A DNA stretch of 64,000 nt from JABWBP01 sp964522165. GTDB lineage: Bacteria; Calditrichota; Calditrichia; RBG-13-44-9; J075. Below the pieces are notes generated by a model. The model was not told the DNA's origin, ran no database searches, and saw only the letters and a list, made by a program, of their open reading frames with translations. The first letter of the stretch is position 1, and each line of letters begins with the position of its first letter. The stretch covers positions 100,108 through 164,107 of the forward strand of contig CAZFVV010000001.1 of NCBI GenBank assembly GCA_964522165.1, written 5' to 3'. Shown piece by piece: positions 42,725-51,319 of the stretch. A program made the position numbers and the translations under genes.

Positions 42725-43603
42725 TTAACGGGTAATTTTGAGCTGTCCGCTTTTTGAAATCGGCAAATTGATGTTCTTGAACGCCGGAAGGGAGGTATCC
42801 ACGTCCATTTTGCCCTGGAAAACATAGTCCACGGTCTGGTTGCCGGATAAAAGCTGCAACGCCGCCTGGCCCATGCTAAGCAGGTCTAATGAAATGGGGA
42901 TGCGAACCAGGCTTTGTCCCTTTTCGGCAATGCGAACCTGTTCCGGGGCGATTCCCTTTACCCAGGCTTGGCCGTTCACCGAAAAATCGTAATTCAAATT
43001 CTTCGCCAGCACCCCAAAGGCGTTGGGATTATCTATCTCCAGGTTCAATTCCAGGTCTGCCCCGCCCAGGCCCATTTGGTTCACCTTCACCGAGGCAATT
43101 TTCACCGCCGGGAGTTTGATCATGGGCAAAAAGCCGGTTTTGCTCACCGGAATTCGGGTTTTTCCTAATACCGGCAGATCAAAATCCAACCCTAAATCCA
43201 TCTGGTAGGCAGAGCTGTCCTGGTTCTTCAGGCTCCCGAAAGTCTGGTAGATATCCTTGAAATTCAGGGTAAGGGGCACCTCCACGGTGCTCTCTCCCAG
43301 CGCCGCGATGGCCAGTTTTTGCTCCTGCTGGCCTTTCAAGAAGGAATTGTCATTGATTTTGAAATCATAGTCGAAACCGGCCAGGGTGGCGGAAAGCTGG
43401 TTGGGGTTGCGGATTTTTACGTCAAAGGCCAGATCGACTGCATCGAAGCTTATCCCGGTAAAGCGTACGTCCGCCACGGAAAGGGTCGGTTTTTGAATGT
43501 TGGACAATTGGCTGAGAGTGGAGCAGCCTCCCGCGGCTAAAACGAGCGCGCCCGCCAGCACAGTGCATAACCACTGGAATGTTCGGTTCCGTTGAAAAAA
43601 CAT
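42725..43603 (-). CDS. LEA type 2 (WHy-domain) lipoprotein
   Basis: A 292-aa protein from start 43603, with a lipobox VLAAGGC and signal helix WLCTVLAGALVL. Two WHy/LEA_2 domains follow, at about 40-150 (KPTLSVADVRFTGISFDAVD, DLAFDVKIRNPNQLSATLAG) and 160-285 (KLPAVKIASVKVNQMGLGG, DLELNLEIDNPNAFGVLAKN). Each is a fibronectin-like barrel with the conserved NPN motif. Bacterial members are periplasmic lipoproteins linked to desiccation or hypersensitive-type stress. GGGAAGGA precedes the ATG; longer in-frame starts read through unrelated sequence. Confidence 0.92.
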   Translation of the reverse strand: MFFQRNRTFQWLCTVLAGALVLAAGGCSTLSQLSNIQKPTLSVADVRFTGISFDAVDLAFDVKIRNPNQLSATLAGFDYDFKINDNSFLKGQQEQKLAIAALGESTVEVPLTLNFKDIYQTFGSLKNQDSSAYQMDLGLDFDLPVLGKTRIPVSKTGFLPMIKLPAVKIASVKVNQMGLGGADLELNLEIDNPNAFGVLAKNLNYDFSVNGQAWVKGIAPEQVRIAEKGQSLVRIPISLDLLSMGQAALQLLSGNQTVDYVFQGKMDVDTSLPAFKNINLPISKSGQLKITR

Positions 43604-43793
43604 CTTTTCAATCCTTCCCTTAGCGTTGACATCCCCGGGGAAGCCAGGCCGCGCCTCCCCCCGGCAAACCGTTGCACATTGCCGATGAATCCTTACGGCA
43701 ACGGTTGAATTTACACGTTTAAGAGGAAATATCCAATAGAGGTTAAAAAAGGTTGGGATGGACACGGGCACTCATCAAAATTCCGAATAAAAT

Positions 43794-43819
43794 GCGGCGC
43801 ATCTCCGGTGATGCGCCGC
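43794..43819 (-). terminator. Terminator of the type IX-sorted protein gene
   Basis: A 9-bp perfect stem (GCGGCGCAT / ATGCGCCGC) with an 8-nt loop, followed on the minus strand by TTTTATTC. It lies 21 bp past the stop of the gene at 43840. Confidence 0.8.
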
Positions 43820-43839
43820 TTGCGAATGGCCGCCACTGC

Positions 43840-46074
43840 TTACTTCATCAATAAGAGTTTGCGTTCCGCCAGGAAATTCCCCGCGCTCATGCGCAGAAAA
43901 TACATCCCGGAAGGCAGCGCTTGGCCCCGGTCGTTCCGGCCTTCCCAGCGCAGGGTATAAGCGCCGGCCGGTTGGGTCTCATCGACCAGGGTTTGCACCG
44001 TTTCTCCTAACAGGTTGTAGATGACGATTTGCACCGGCCCTGCTTCCGCCAGGCGATAGCGAATTTCCGTTGCGGGATTGAAGGGATTGGGGAAATTCTC
44101 CAGCGCGTAGCCGTTGGGGCGGTCTTCTGCCCCGGCAGCAGCGCTCCCCTCGCCGGTCTGCAGGCCGGGCAGCAGATCGGTGAAGGTTTCCGCCGCAGCC
44201 ATGGCGCTGAAATCGAGGGAAATGGCCTTGCCGGACACGTTCCCAATCACCTTAAATTGCAGGTTCAAAATGTTCACCAAACCGTTCGCCCCGTAGGGGT
44301 AGGCGTGGGCGACGGTTAACCGGCCTTCCCGGGCCTTCGCATCATTCACCACCGGGTCGCCGAAGCCGGGCGCGTTGCCCCCGCGATAATTAAGGAGTTG
44401 CAGGTGCGCCGGGTTCCATTGCAGGGTAACGGTGTAACTGCCTAATTTTTCCCCGGTATTGCCCATATCCACCATCACCGCCGCGGAAAAGTTCTGACTA
44501 TTGCCGGTCGCTGCGGGGTTCAGCGTCGCAAATGCTGCAATGGTGTCCCCCTGCCGGAGGGTGCGGCGGGAGTCTGTCCCTTCGGGAGAAGAGGATTTGC
44601 CCTGGGCAGGGCCAGCCGGTAAGCCATCCAGGGGTAAACACACCGGATCGCCTACCGGGAAAGGCACCGGCAGGCCGGCTTCCCAGGTCAGGGTAATCAA
44701 CGCGTCGGTCGAATTCGTGGAACCGTTCTCATCCACGTCGCCGAACCCAATGGCAATGCGGTCCAAAACCGGCTGCGGGAGCGGCAGGCCGGCGTCGTAA
44801 GAGAGCATGATCAATCCGTCGGTGGAGTTGACCACGTCATCGCCGTTCACGTCGCCCAGGAACCCGGGCGTGCAGGCGGCGGGGCTGTAAAGAGAAACAA
44901 ACCGAGCACCCACCCCGGAGACAATCGTTCGGATCAACGCCCCGGTATTATAATCGATCTCGTGAACGCCGGTGCCGTTGGTGGTCATAAGATTGCCGTT
45001 CCCAAGCTCCCATACCCCGCGGTTGCCGGAAACGCCGGTAAGAGTGCGCAGGAAAGTTCCGGTCGAGCTCAAAATCACCACGCCGTTCTGGGTGCCGCTG
45101 AAATTCGCCACGGCAATATTCCCGTCGGAAAGCTCGACCACCTGTTCAGGGAAATTGTTGATGGGAGCCAGGACGGAAAGGAACGTACCGCTGGTGTCGT
45201 ACTGCAGCACCGAGTCGTGGCCATCCCCGGTTACTAAAACGTCTAACGGGGCGGAGCGGAACCAGATACACCAGGGCCCGTCAATTCCGCCGACGGCGTT
45301 GCCGACGAAATTCCCCAGGTAATTGCCGCCCGGGTCGAATTCCGCAATCGCGTCCTGGTTGGCGCCGCTGGCAACCGTTACCAGCAGGTTGCCGGTGCCC
45401 GGGTGATAGACGTGCCCGCGAATGTTATCCAAAATGGCGGGATTCGCTCCCCCAACCGGGGCGAGGGTCCCCAAAAAAGCCCCGCTGGTGTCAAATTCTT
45501 GCACCACGTCGGTCAACTGGTCGGAGATGGTGATGGTTCCCCAGGCAGTTTGCTGCGCCTGGATGGGGGTGGATAAGACTCCCGCGGGAGGGGTGGGAAT
45601 GAAGGCAATATCTACCAGGTCGCCGGTGACGGGGTCGAAAGTCATCACCTGATCGTTGGTGGACTCCAGCACCATCAGCAGCTCCCCGGTGATGGGGGCG
45701 CGGGAGGATTTTTTCGCCCCGACCGAAGAAGCGCCATAGTTTATCCGGGCATCCGAGAGATCAAAACGGGAGCGGATTTCCCGGAAATTCAGCGCTTCCC
45801 CGCCGATTGCCGGATGGGCAGGATTGCGCATCACCGCATACAACGGCTGGCCGTCTTTCACCCCCCGCGCTTCGATAAAAGTGCCATCGGATAACTGAAG
45901 GTTGATGGGCAGGTTATTCTGCCGTGCAAGCTGCTTGGCCTGCGCTTCGATCTCCGGTTGGGTCTCCGCCAGGTAGAGCAGTTGGGCAAGCTCCGTTTCC
46001 GGCCGGGCAAAAACCACGCTGGCGAAGCACAGCAACCAGAGAAACTGAGAAAAAAATCGCACCGATGAACGCAT
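43840..46074 (-). CDS. Secreted NHL/propeller protein with dockerin-like repeats and type IX sorting domain
   Basis: A 744-aa protein from start 46074, set by AGGAGG. Signal peptide: FFSQFLWLLCFASVVFA. Residues 130-400 are propeller blades (VLESTNDQVMTFDPVTGDLV, QEFDTSGAFLGTLAPVGG). At about 410-480 are two dockerin-like calcium repeats (DVNGDDVVNSTDGLIMLSYD and DVDENGSTNSTDALITLTWE). A cohesin-like domain (VTLQWNPAHLQLLNYRGGN) follows. The C-terminus is a Por sorting domain (FPNPFNPATEIRYRL ... GMYFLRMSAGNFLAERKLLLMK). It is exported and surface-attached by type IX secretion in relatives. Dockerin-cohesin pairing could link it to other proteins; no partner is in the window. Confidence 0.9.
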   Translation of the reverse strand: MRSSVRFFSQFLWLLCFASVVFARPETELAQLLYLAETQPEIEAQAKQLARQNNLPINLQLSDGTFIEARGVKDGQPLYAVMRNPAHPAIGGEALNFREIRSRFDLSDARINYGASSVGAKKSSRAPITGELLMVLESTNDQVMTFDPVTGDLVDIAFIPTPPAGVLSTPIQAQQTAWGTITISDQLTDVVQEFDTSGAFLGTLAPVGGANPAILDNIRGHVYHPGTGNLLVTVASGANQDAIAEFDPGGNYLGNFVGNAVGGIDGPWCIWFRSAPLDVLVTGDGHDSVLQYDTSGTFLSVLAPINNFPEQVVELSDGNIAVANFSGTQNGVVILSSTGTFLRTLTGVSGNRGVWELGNGNLMTTNGTGVHEIDYNTGALIRTIVSGVGARFVSLYSPAACTPGFLGDVNGDDVVNSTDGLIMLSYDAGLPLPQPVLDRIAIGFGDVDENGSTNSTDALITLTWEAGLPVPFPVGDPVCLPLDGLPAGPAQGKSSSPEGTDSRRTLRQGDTIAAFATLNPAATGNSQNFSAAVMVDMGNTGEKLGSYTVTLQWNPAHLQLLNYRGGNAPGFGDPVVNDAKAREGRLTVAHAYPYGANGLVNILNLQFKVIGNVSGKAISLDFSAMAAAETFTDLLPGLQTGEGSAAAGAEDRPNGYALENFPNPFNPATEIRYRLAEAGPVQIVIYNLLGETVQTLVDETQPAGAYTLRWEGRNDRGQALPSGMYFLRMSAGNFLAERKLLLMK

Positions 46075-46149
46075 AATTCCTCCTGTTTTATATGTGGGTT
46101 GAACGAATATATTGCCTGAGGAGGAATTAATCAAGGCGGAAGGAAAAGG

Positions 46150-46224
46150 AGTGGTGAGTGATGATGGGTGGAGTGGTGAGAAGTAACCTGTCTCGCCGTT
46201 ACCACTCACCACTCCACCACTCAC
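46150..46224. repeat. GGTGAGTGGTGGAGT word hairpin
   Basis: The C-free arm GAGTGGTGAGTGATGATGGG (46150-46187) faces GTTACCACTCACCACTCCAC-like words (46198-46224). It lies in the gap upstream of the type IX-sorted protein gene. Confidence 0.8.
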
Positions 46225-46258
46225 CCCGGGATTAATGGTCTATTTTATAAACCTCGGT

Positions 46259-46280
46259 GTGCAAAACTTCAGTTTGGCAA
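46259..46280. repeat. Degenerate copy of the RAYT-type palindrome
   Basis: GTGCAAAACTTCAGTTTGGC matches the palindromes at 62948-63947 except near its right end. It is a dispersed solo copy, 17 kb from the RAYT gene, placed 20 bp before the stop of the four-repeat secreted protein gene. Confidence 0.7.
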
Positions 46281-46300
46281 GGGAACACTGCCGCCGGGGA

Positions 46301-48007
46301 TTAATGCGCTACTTTATAAACCGTGATGCCCCAGTTGACCGGGTCGCGGGGAGGATCATCGTTCCAATCCCGGTAAGAGTGAGAATCGTCGCTTTCATAA
46401 TGCACGACATATTTGCCGGCTTTCAGGAATACCGTGTCATCGAACAACCTGTTTTTGGCGCCTCCCCCGGCGTGGGCGGTCTTACGATAGGTCATTTCCC
46501 AGGCGATTTTGCCCTTGGTATCTTCGATCCAGCCGTAATCGAACATATTGCCGTTCCGGCCTTCGCCCAGGGCATAAATTCGCACGTCGCCATCTTTTTC
46601 CAGGGTGAAGGAAACTTCTCGATTCTCGGAGTCTCCCACCCGAACGATCATGGCCAGGACCGAAGCGTCTGCCTCTTCGGTATAGTCGGCCACGTCTTTG
46701 GGATCAAAATTGTCGCTGGCGGCGATCACGGTTATACCCCATTTTTTCTGATCGAAAGGGGGAGAAGCGTTCCAGTCGCTATAAGAGTGGGAATCGTCGG
46801 TGATAAAATGCAGAATATAACTGCCCTTCTGCAAAAGAATGATCCGGTCGTAGAGCCGGTTTTTGCTGTTTCCGCCGGCGTGCTCGGTCTCTTCATAGCG
46901 CATTTCCCAGGCGCGCCGGTGGGTTTTGGCGTCAATGATCCAGCCGTAATCGAACATGTCCCCGTCGCGGCCTTCACCCAGGGCATAGACCCGGATATCC
47001 ATATCTTTCTTCAGGGTGAATCCTTTGGTGATGAATTCCTCGTCGCCCAGGCGGGTGAATTCGAAGATAACGTTTTTGGAAGGAATATCCTGGTAATCGA
47101 ATAATCGCACGGCTTTCCCCCGGGATTCATCTTTCGCGAAAATATAAATCCCCCAGAAACTCGGGTCGTAAGGGGGAGCGGCGTTCCATTCGATGGGGGA
47201 ATGGGAATCGTCGGTCACAAAGAAGGCCACGTAATTCCCCGCCGGCAGGGTCAAGGTTTCCCGCACCATGCGATTCTTTTCGCTGCCCCCGGCGTATTCG
47301 GTATTGCGGTGGCCGAATTTCCAGACCTGCTCCCGGGTCTCGCCGTTTATGATCCACCCGTAATCGTAAGTCCCGTCCGGGCGGGCTTCCCCGGTGGCGT
47401 AAATGGTCAATTCTACCGGTTGGTCGAGCTTGAAGCCCTGGTTGAGATAAAGATCGTCGCGATCGGCGTTCAAGGCCACTACCGCTTTTTCTTTTACCTG
47501 TTTTTGATAATTGCCCACGGCCGCCCGGTCGAACATTTTGCCCTTTCCATAAACGGTGATCTTAAACTCCTGGTAGGCTTCATCATATTTGTCCCGGTCG
47601 CCGAAGAAAAATTTGGAAATGCTCCACCCTCCTTCGAACTGGTATTCGGGGAAAAATCCATAATAGACTTCATACCTTCCCGCGGGGAGGGACACCGCGT
47701 CGCGGTATTCCCGCAGTTTGCGGCTTTTCCATTTGGAATTGGCGTCGGTAAGCTCCCAGACCATCTCCCGGGTATCGGCGTTCAGAATCCAGGCGTTGGA
47801 GGCGATCCAGTGGCGGCTGTGGCGGTGGGCGCCGACGGCTTCGATGGTGATTTCCTGGGGATTGTCGAGCACGAAGCCGGCAAAGCTGATCTCCTCCGGC
47901 TGGATGCGCTCTATCTTTACCAGGGCTTCCTGGGCCCGGGCCGGCGACAGCCCAATGGCCAGGCCGGCGGCAAGGATCAAAATTCCGTTTAAATTCCTTT
48001 TAAGCAT
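46301..48007 (-). CDS. Secreted protein with four repeated beta domains
   Basis: A 568-aa exported protein that I do not recognise by family. Start 48007 with GGGAG upstream; signal peptide NGILILAAGLAIGLSPARAQ. Four domains of about 125 residues follow, at about 27-160, 165-310, 320-440 and 445-568. Each carries the block 'YxxGEGRxGxMFDYGWIxD', 'W(E)MxYxxTxHAGGxxKNR' and '(Y)xxDDSHSxxDWNxxPPxDxxxWGI(T/Y)V'. The first is the most diverged (ISNAWILNADTREMVWEL). Probably a carbohydrate- or ligand-binding beta-sandwich. It is divergent from the ECF sigma gene, which may control it. Confidence 0.82.
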   Translation of the reverse strand: MLKRNLNGILILAAGLAIGLSPARAQEALVKIERIQPEEISFAGFVLDNPQEITIEAVGAHRHSRHWIASNAWILNADTREMVWELTDANSKWKSRKLREYRDAVSLPAGRYEVYYGFFPEYQFEGGWSISKFFFGDRDKYDEAYQEFKITVYGKGKMFDRAAVGNYQKQVKEKAVVALNADRDDLYLNQGFKLDQPVELTIYATGEARPDGTYDYGWIINGETREQVWKFGHRNTEYAGGSEKNRMVRETLTLPAGNYVAFFVTDDSHSPIEWNAAPPYDPSFWGIYIFAKDESRGKAVRLFDYQDIPSKNVIFEFTRLGDEEFITKGFTLKKDMDIRVYALGEGRDGDMFDYGWIIDAKTHRRAWEMRYEETEHAGGNSKNRLYDRIILLQKGSYILHFITDDSHSYSDWNASPPFDQKKWGITVIAASDNFDPKDVADYTEEADASVLAMIVRVGDSENREVSFTLEKDGDVRIYALGEGRNGNMFDYGWIEDTKGKIAWEMTYRKTAHAGGGAKNRLFDDTVFLKAGKYVVHYESDDSHSYRDWNDDPPRDPVNWGITVYKVAH

Positions 48008-48360
48008 GATGTTTCTCCCGTGTCGATACACTGGATACCATGGCATATTCCCGCGCAAAAGCGGCTGAAAAACAGTTGCATAAACGGGATGAGGCGGGAA
48101 TTGTTTCTGGCAATTTTTTTGGATCTCGATCGGGTTGGTTGGATCGGCAGGATTAATGGCAAGGGAAGTTTCTGCTTGCGGGCGGGAATCAGAAAAAATG
48201 GGAGTTTGGACATACCCTCCAAAGCCCCGATTTTGACCGGGTTTGATAAACAGGGCAGGTAGATGGAGCGGAGTAAAAATTCGGGTATTTGAATTTAACC
48301 TGAAATCGCGTAAGTTTGTAACCTTTGGAGCGGACTCAAATCAAACAGGCTGTATTGGGA
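48008..48360. other. Divergent gap between four-repeat protein and ECF sigma gene
   Basis: 353 bp without a supported gene. It should carry the promoter of the sigma factor and of the secreted protein. I see no repeated box, strong hairpin or word array. Confidence 0.5.
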
Positions 48361-48957
48361 ATGGAAAAAAGCGATAATCGGGAACTGGTGCGGCGGGCAA
48401 AGGCCGGCGATGAGCAGGCCTTTACGGAGCTGGTAAATCTCTACAGCGAGCGCATTTACAACCTGGCCTTGCGCATCCTGCGGCGGCGCGACGACGCCGC
48501 GGACGTGCTGCAAGAGACCTTTATCAAAGTGCTGGAAAAGATCCATACGTTTGACGGGAGAGCGGATTTTTTTACCTGGCTGTACCGCATCGCCACCAAT
48601 TTAAGCCTGATGAAGCTGCGCCGCGACCGGCGCACCGTGCTCAGCGACGAGGACCTCGAGGAAAAATTCGACCGCCCGGATACCACCACGATTCACGAAT
48701 GGCAGGCCCTGCCCCTGCGGGAGATGCTCTCCGTGGAATTCCGCCGGCACTTGGACGCAGCAGTGGACTCCCTGCCGGAGATTTACCGCTCGGTGTTCAT
48801 CCTGCGAGACCTGGAGAATTTGTCGATCAAGGAGTCCAGCAAAATCCTGGGCATTACCGAAACCAACGTGAAAGTGCGCCTGAAACGCGCCCGCATGTAC
48901 TTGCGGGAGAAATTGGCCGAGTACATGAATGAAGTGAGCAAGGAAGAAATCTCATGA
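48361..48957 (+). CDS. ECF-type RNA polymerase sigma factor (RpoE-like)
   Basis: A 198-aa sigma-70 family ECF sigma factor. Region 2 at about 10-80 (AGDEQAFTELVNLYSERIYN, LALRILRRRDDAADVLQETF, FFTWLYRIATNLSLMKLR) and region 4 at about 125-185 (LDAAVDSLPEIYRSVFILRD, LENLSIKESSKILGITETNV, KVRLKRARMYLREKLAEYM). ATG 48361 gives the normal N-terminus; an upstream TTG would add 12 residues. Its last codons overlap the start of the anti-sigma gene (ATGA), which implies coupled translation. Directs transcription of an envelope- or stress-type regulon; the divergent secreted protein gene is the best local target. Confidence 0.95.
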   Translation: MEKSDNRELVRRAKAGDEQAFTELVNLYSERIYNLALRILRRRDDAADVLQETFIKVLEKIHTFDGRADFFTWLYRIATNLSLMKLRRDRRTVLSDEDLEEKFDRPDTTTIHEWQALPLREMLSVEFRRHLDAAVDSLPEIYRSVFILRDLENLSIKESSKILGITETNVKVRLKRARMYLREKLAEYMNEVSKEEIS

Positions 48958-49187
48958 GTCCCCATACCAAAAAAGTCGTCGATCAGCTTTGCAATTACCT
49001 GGGGTACGACTTCGAAAGCCCCATGTGCAAAGAATTGCACGAGCACGTGGCCAACTGCCCGGAGTGCCGCAATTATATCGAGTCGGTAAAGCTGACGGTG
49101 AATATTTGCAAGGATACCTACAAAGAGGAGCCGGTTCCGGAAGCGCTAAAACGCGACCTGCTGCGGCGCATCAAAGCGAGGAGATAA
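48954..49187 (+). CDS. Short zinc-finger anti-sigma factor
   Basis: A 77-aa cytoplasmic protein. HEHVANCPECRNYI gives the HxxxCxxC zinc motif of anti-sigma ZAS domains (His30, Cys34, Cys37), preceded by CKELHEH with another Cys. There is no transmembrane segment, so it is a soluble sensor, perhaps of redox or metal state, and not a membrane-bound one. It overlaps the ECF sigma gene by 4 bp, the normal arrangement for a sigma/anti-sigma pair. Confidence 0.9.
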   Translation: MSPHTKKVVDQLCNYLGYDFESPMCKELHEHVANCPECRNYIESVKLTVNICKDTYKEEPVPEALKRDLLRRIKARR

Positions 49188-49299
49188 CGCCTGCGTTTTT
49201 TGCGATGCCATCTCCCACTCCCTGTTGCCAGAAAACCGTTTCAAAAGTTCTGATTCATACCACCAGGCCAGGAAAATCACCAGGTATCCACGAAGTTTT

Positions 49300-49345
49300 T
49301 CAATACTTCTTCGTGATCTCTTTGTGCCCTGGCGGCTTTGTGGCA
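49300..49345. repeat. CTTCGTG/CTTTGTG word array (single arm)
   Basis: TTCTTCGTGATCTCTTTGTG followed by CCCTGGCGGCTTTGTGGCAA. A short stretch of loosely repeated words of the kind seen in other gaps, without a complementary arm. It lies in the gap between the convergent anti-sigma and PRAI-like genes. Confidence 0.5.
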
Positions 49346-49395
49346 AGTTTTGGCGCAAGCCATGCCTTTGGCATAAAACGGCCTCCAGGCATTTT

Positions 49396-50058
49396 TTACT
49401 CCCTCACCGCTTCAAAAAATTGCTCCAGCTTGACCCGGTCCAATTTACCCCCGGTTCTCACCCCGCTGCACACGTCCAATCCGAACGGCTGAACGGTTTC
49501 AATCGCTTCCCGCACGTTGGCGGGGTTCAGCCCCCCGGCCAGGAAAACCGGGATTTCCACGCTCTCCCGGATCGCCCGGCTGACCTCCCAGTTATGGGTT
49601 TTTCCGGTGCCGCCCAATATCTTCACCACGGCGCGGGGGTTGCCGGAATCTAACAGCAGCGCGTCCACCTGCGCGGCTGCCTCCCGCGCCTCTTCCAGCG
49701 ATTCGGGGCCGGAAACGTGGATCACCTGCACGATGCGAATGCCCGGCAGGGCGGCGCGGAGGTCTGCGTAGCTGCCGGTTTTCAGCGCATCCACGATCTG
49801 GATGGTGTTGGTTCCCACCGCTCGCTGGTGTTCGATGATCCCCGCGGCGTCGGTGCGGCTGGTCAGCAAAAAGGTCGCCACCGGGGGAGGAACGCGCCGG
49901 GCGATTTCCCGGATGGCTGCATCGGAGATAACCCCCGGGCCGCTGGGCATTTCTCCCACCAGCCCCAGCGCCGCCGCCCCGCACTCCAGCGCCTGCCACG
50001 CTTCCGCAAGGCTACTGATGCAGCAGATCTTCACTCGTGGCTTTAACGTTCCTCGCAT
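49396..50058 (-). CDS. Phosphoribosylanthranilate isomerase-like protein
   Basis: A 220-aa TIM barrel of the TrpF family from start 50058 (RGTLKPRVKICCISSLAEAW). The catalytic Cys is in VKICCI (normally VKICGI), the catalytic Asp probably in ALLLDSG, and the phosphate site is seen in GGTGKTHNW and FLAGGLNPANV. GLDVCSGVRTGGKLD replaces the usual VSSGVExxPGxKD. These changes, and the absence of any other trp gene nearby, make a role outside tryptophan synthesis possible, but a scattered trp pathway is also compatible. Monocistronic; a chain of palindromes separates it from the AEC transporter. Confidence 0.8.
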   Translation of the reverse strand: MRGTLKPRVKICCISSLAEAWQALECGAAALGLVGEMPSGPGVISDAAIREIARRVPPPVATFLLTSRTDAAGIIEHQRAVGTNTIQIVDALKTGSYADLRAALPGIRIVQVIHVSGPESLEEAREAAAQVDALLLDSGNPRAVVKILGGTGKTHNWEVSRAIRESVEIPVFLAGGLNPANVREAIETVQPFGLDVCSGVRTGGKLDRVKLEQFFEAVRE

Positions 50059-50077
50059 GAATGGCCTCTTCCAATTG

Positions 50078-50179
50078 CGTTGCGATCCCGGCTTATCCGG
50101 GATCGCAACGAGTTGCCCGATACAATGCTCGTCACGATGCTCTGCATCGTGACGCCAGGGGCGGGAAGCTCTGCTTCCC
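50078..50179. repeat. Chain of three palindromes with CTCTGC-type apex
   Basis: GTTGCGATCCCGG / CCGGGATCGCAAC (50078-50108), CGTCACGATGCTCTGCATCG (50129-50153, with ATGACG end) and GGGAAGCTCTGCTTCCC (50163-50179). The last two share the CTCTGC apex with the palindrome at 3821-3845. The layout recalls the interior of MITE-like element 1. I could not find flanking inverted ends or a target duplication. Confidence 0.75.
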
Positions 50180-50263
50180 ATTCATCCCGGCAATTGTCAG
50201 AGACTACGTGACAAGACAACCCCAGGGATTTACAATCCTTTGAGCTCTTTGATTGACAATCGT

Positions 50264-51214
50264 TTAAAAAACCCCCAGGGTTCTCATCAAAAAAATACCG
50301 CTGCTGAGGGTCAGCACCGAGGCCAGGGTGGTGTAGAGCACGATATCCCCGGCCAGCTTGCTGTTCCCACCCATGGCCTCCGCCATGATGAAGCTGACCA
50401 CCGCGGTGGGGCTGGCGAAGAGGATGAACAGCACTACAATCTCCTCTCCCGTAAATCCCAGCCAGTACGCCGCGGCGGTGAACAGCAGCGGCGCAACCAC
50501 CAACTTGATGAAGGTGGATGAGAGCGCGATGCCCGAAGAATCCTTCATCACTTTGAAATTCAGGCCGCCCCCAATGCCTAACAGCGCCAGGGGCAGGGTG
50601 AGGGCGGCAAGGTAATTCCCGGTTCTTTCGAACAGCTCCGGGATGGGAACGTGAAAATAGGCCACCGGAACCGCGGCCAGCAATCCTAAGATCAGCGGGT
50701 TGGTGAGAATTTCTCTCCAGATGTTCCGGCGGTTCAAATCCTTGCGCAGGGGAGCGGTCAGCGCGATTATCGAGAGCACGTTGAACAGCGGCACCACAAA
50801 GGCCAGCAGCACCGCGGCATTCCCCAATCCTTCTTCGCCGAACATGTTGGCGACGATGGCGACGCCCACGATGGCGAAATTGCTGCGAAAACTGCCCTGG
50901 ATAAAGACCCCCTGGTTGCGCCCTTCGGAGATGAAAAAAACCGCCAGCAGCCAGCTCAACCCGAACAACAGGAGCGTTGCCGCATACACGTAAACGATCT
51001 GCTTGACGTTCATGGCCTGGCTGAAGTCGGCGCGGGAGAGTTTCATGAAAAGGAATACCGGCAGGGTGACGTTGAAAACCAGCTTCGAGGAGACGAGCAC
51101 GAAGTTCTCGTTGACCATCCCGGCGCGCTTCAGGGCGATTCCCAGGAAGACGATCAGGAAGATCGGGGCGACGATATTGGCGGTGAAGAGCAGGTTTTGC
51201 AGGTAAAGATCCAT
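50264..51214 (-). CDS. AEC-family transporter
   Basis: A 316-aa inner-membrane carrier with ten predicted helices in two inverted halves, the auxin efflux carrier (AEC/YfdV) family. It includes the family pattern at the end of the first half (FAIVGVAIVANMFGEEGLGN) and at the end of the second (LFILFASPTAVVSFIMAEAM, GGNSKLAGDIVLYTTLASVL). Family members move malate, malonate or similar carboxylates or small signals. With the citrate module in the genome a carboxylate is plausible, but the substrate cannot be read from sequence. Monocistronic, downstream of a GTGTT word hairpin. Confidence 0.93.
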   Translation of the reverse strand: MDLYLQNLLFTANIVAPIFLIVFLGIALKRAGMVNENFVLVSSKLVFNVTLPVFLFMKLSRADFSQAMNVKQIVYVYAATLLLFGLSWLLAVFFISEGRNQGVFIQGSFRSNFAIVGVAIVANMFGEEGLGNAAVLLAFVVPLFNVLSIIALTAPLRKDLNRRNIWREILTNPLILGLLAAVPVAYFHVPIPELFERTGNYLAALTLPLALLGIGGGLNFKVMKDSSGIALSSTFIKLVVAPLLFTAAAYWLGFTGEEIVVLFILFASPTAVVSFIMAEAMGGNSKLAGDIVLYTTLASVLTLSSGIFLMRTLGVF

Positions 51215-51227
51215 GTTTGGGGCGAAA

Positions 51228-51311
51228 GTGTTTGAGTGTTCCGGCGTTTTGGTATGTTAGTGATCTGGTGTTCGGGTAGTTTGGTGGTTGAGTATGAAGA
51301 TACCATAACAC
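51228..51311. repeat. GTGTT word hairpin
   Basis: AAGTGTTTGAGTGTTCCGGC-like words (51230-51288) with a short complementary end ATACCATAACACTATAG (51297-51313). It lies between the PP2C gene and the transporter gene and reaches to within a few bases of both. Confidence 0.78.
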
Positions 51312-51319
51312 TATAGAAC

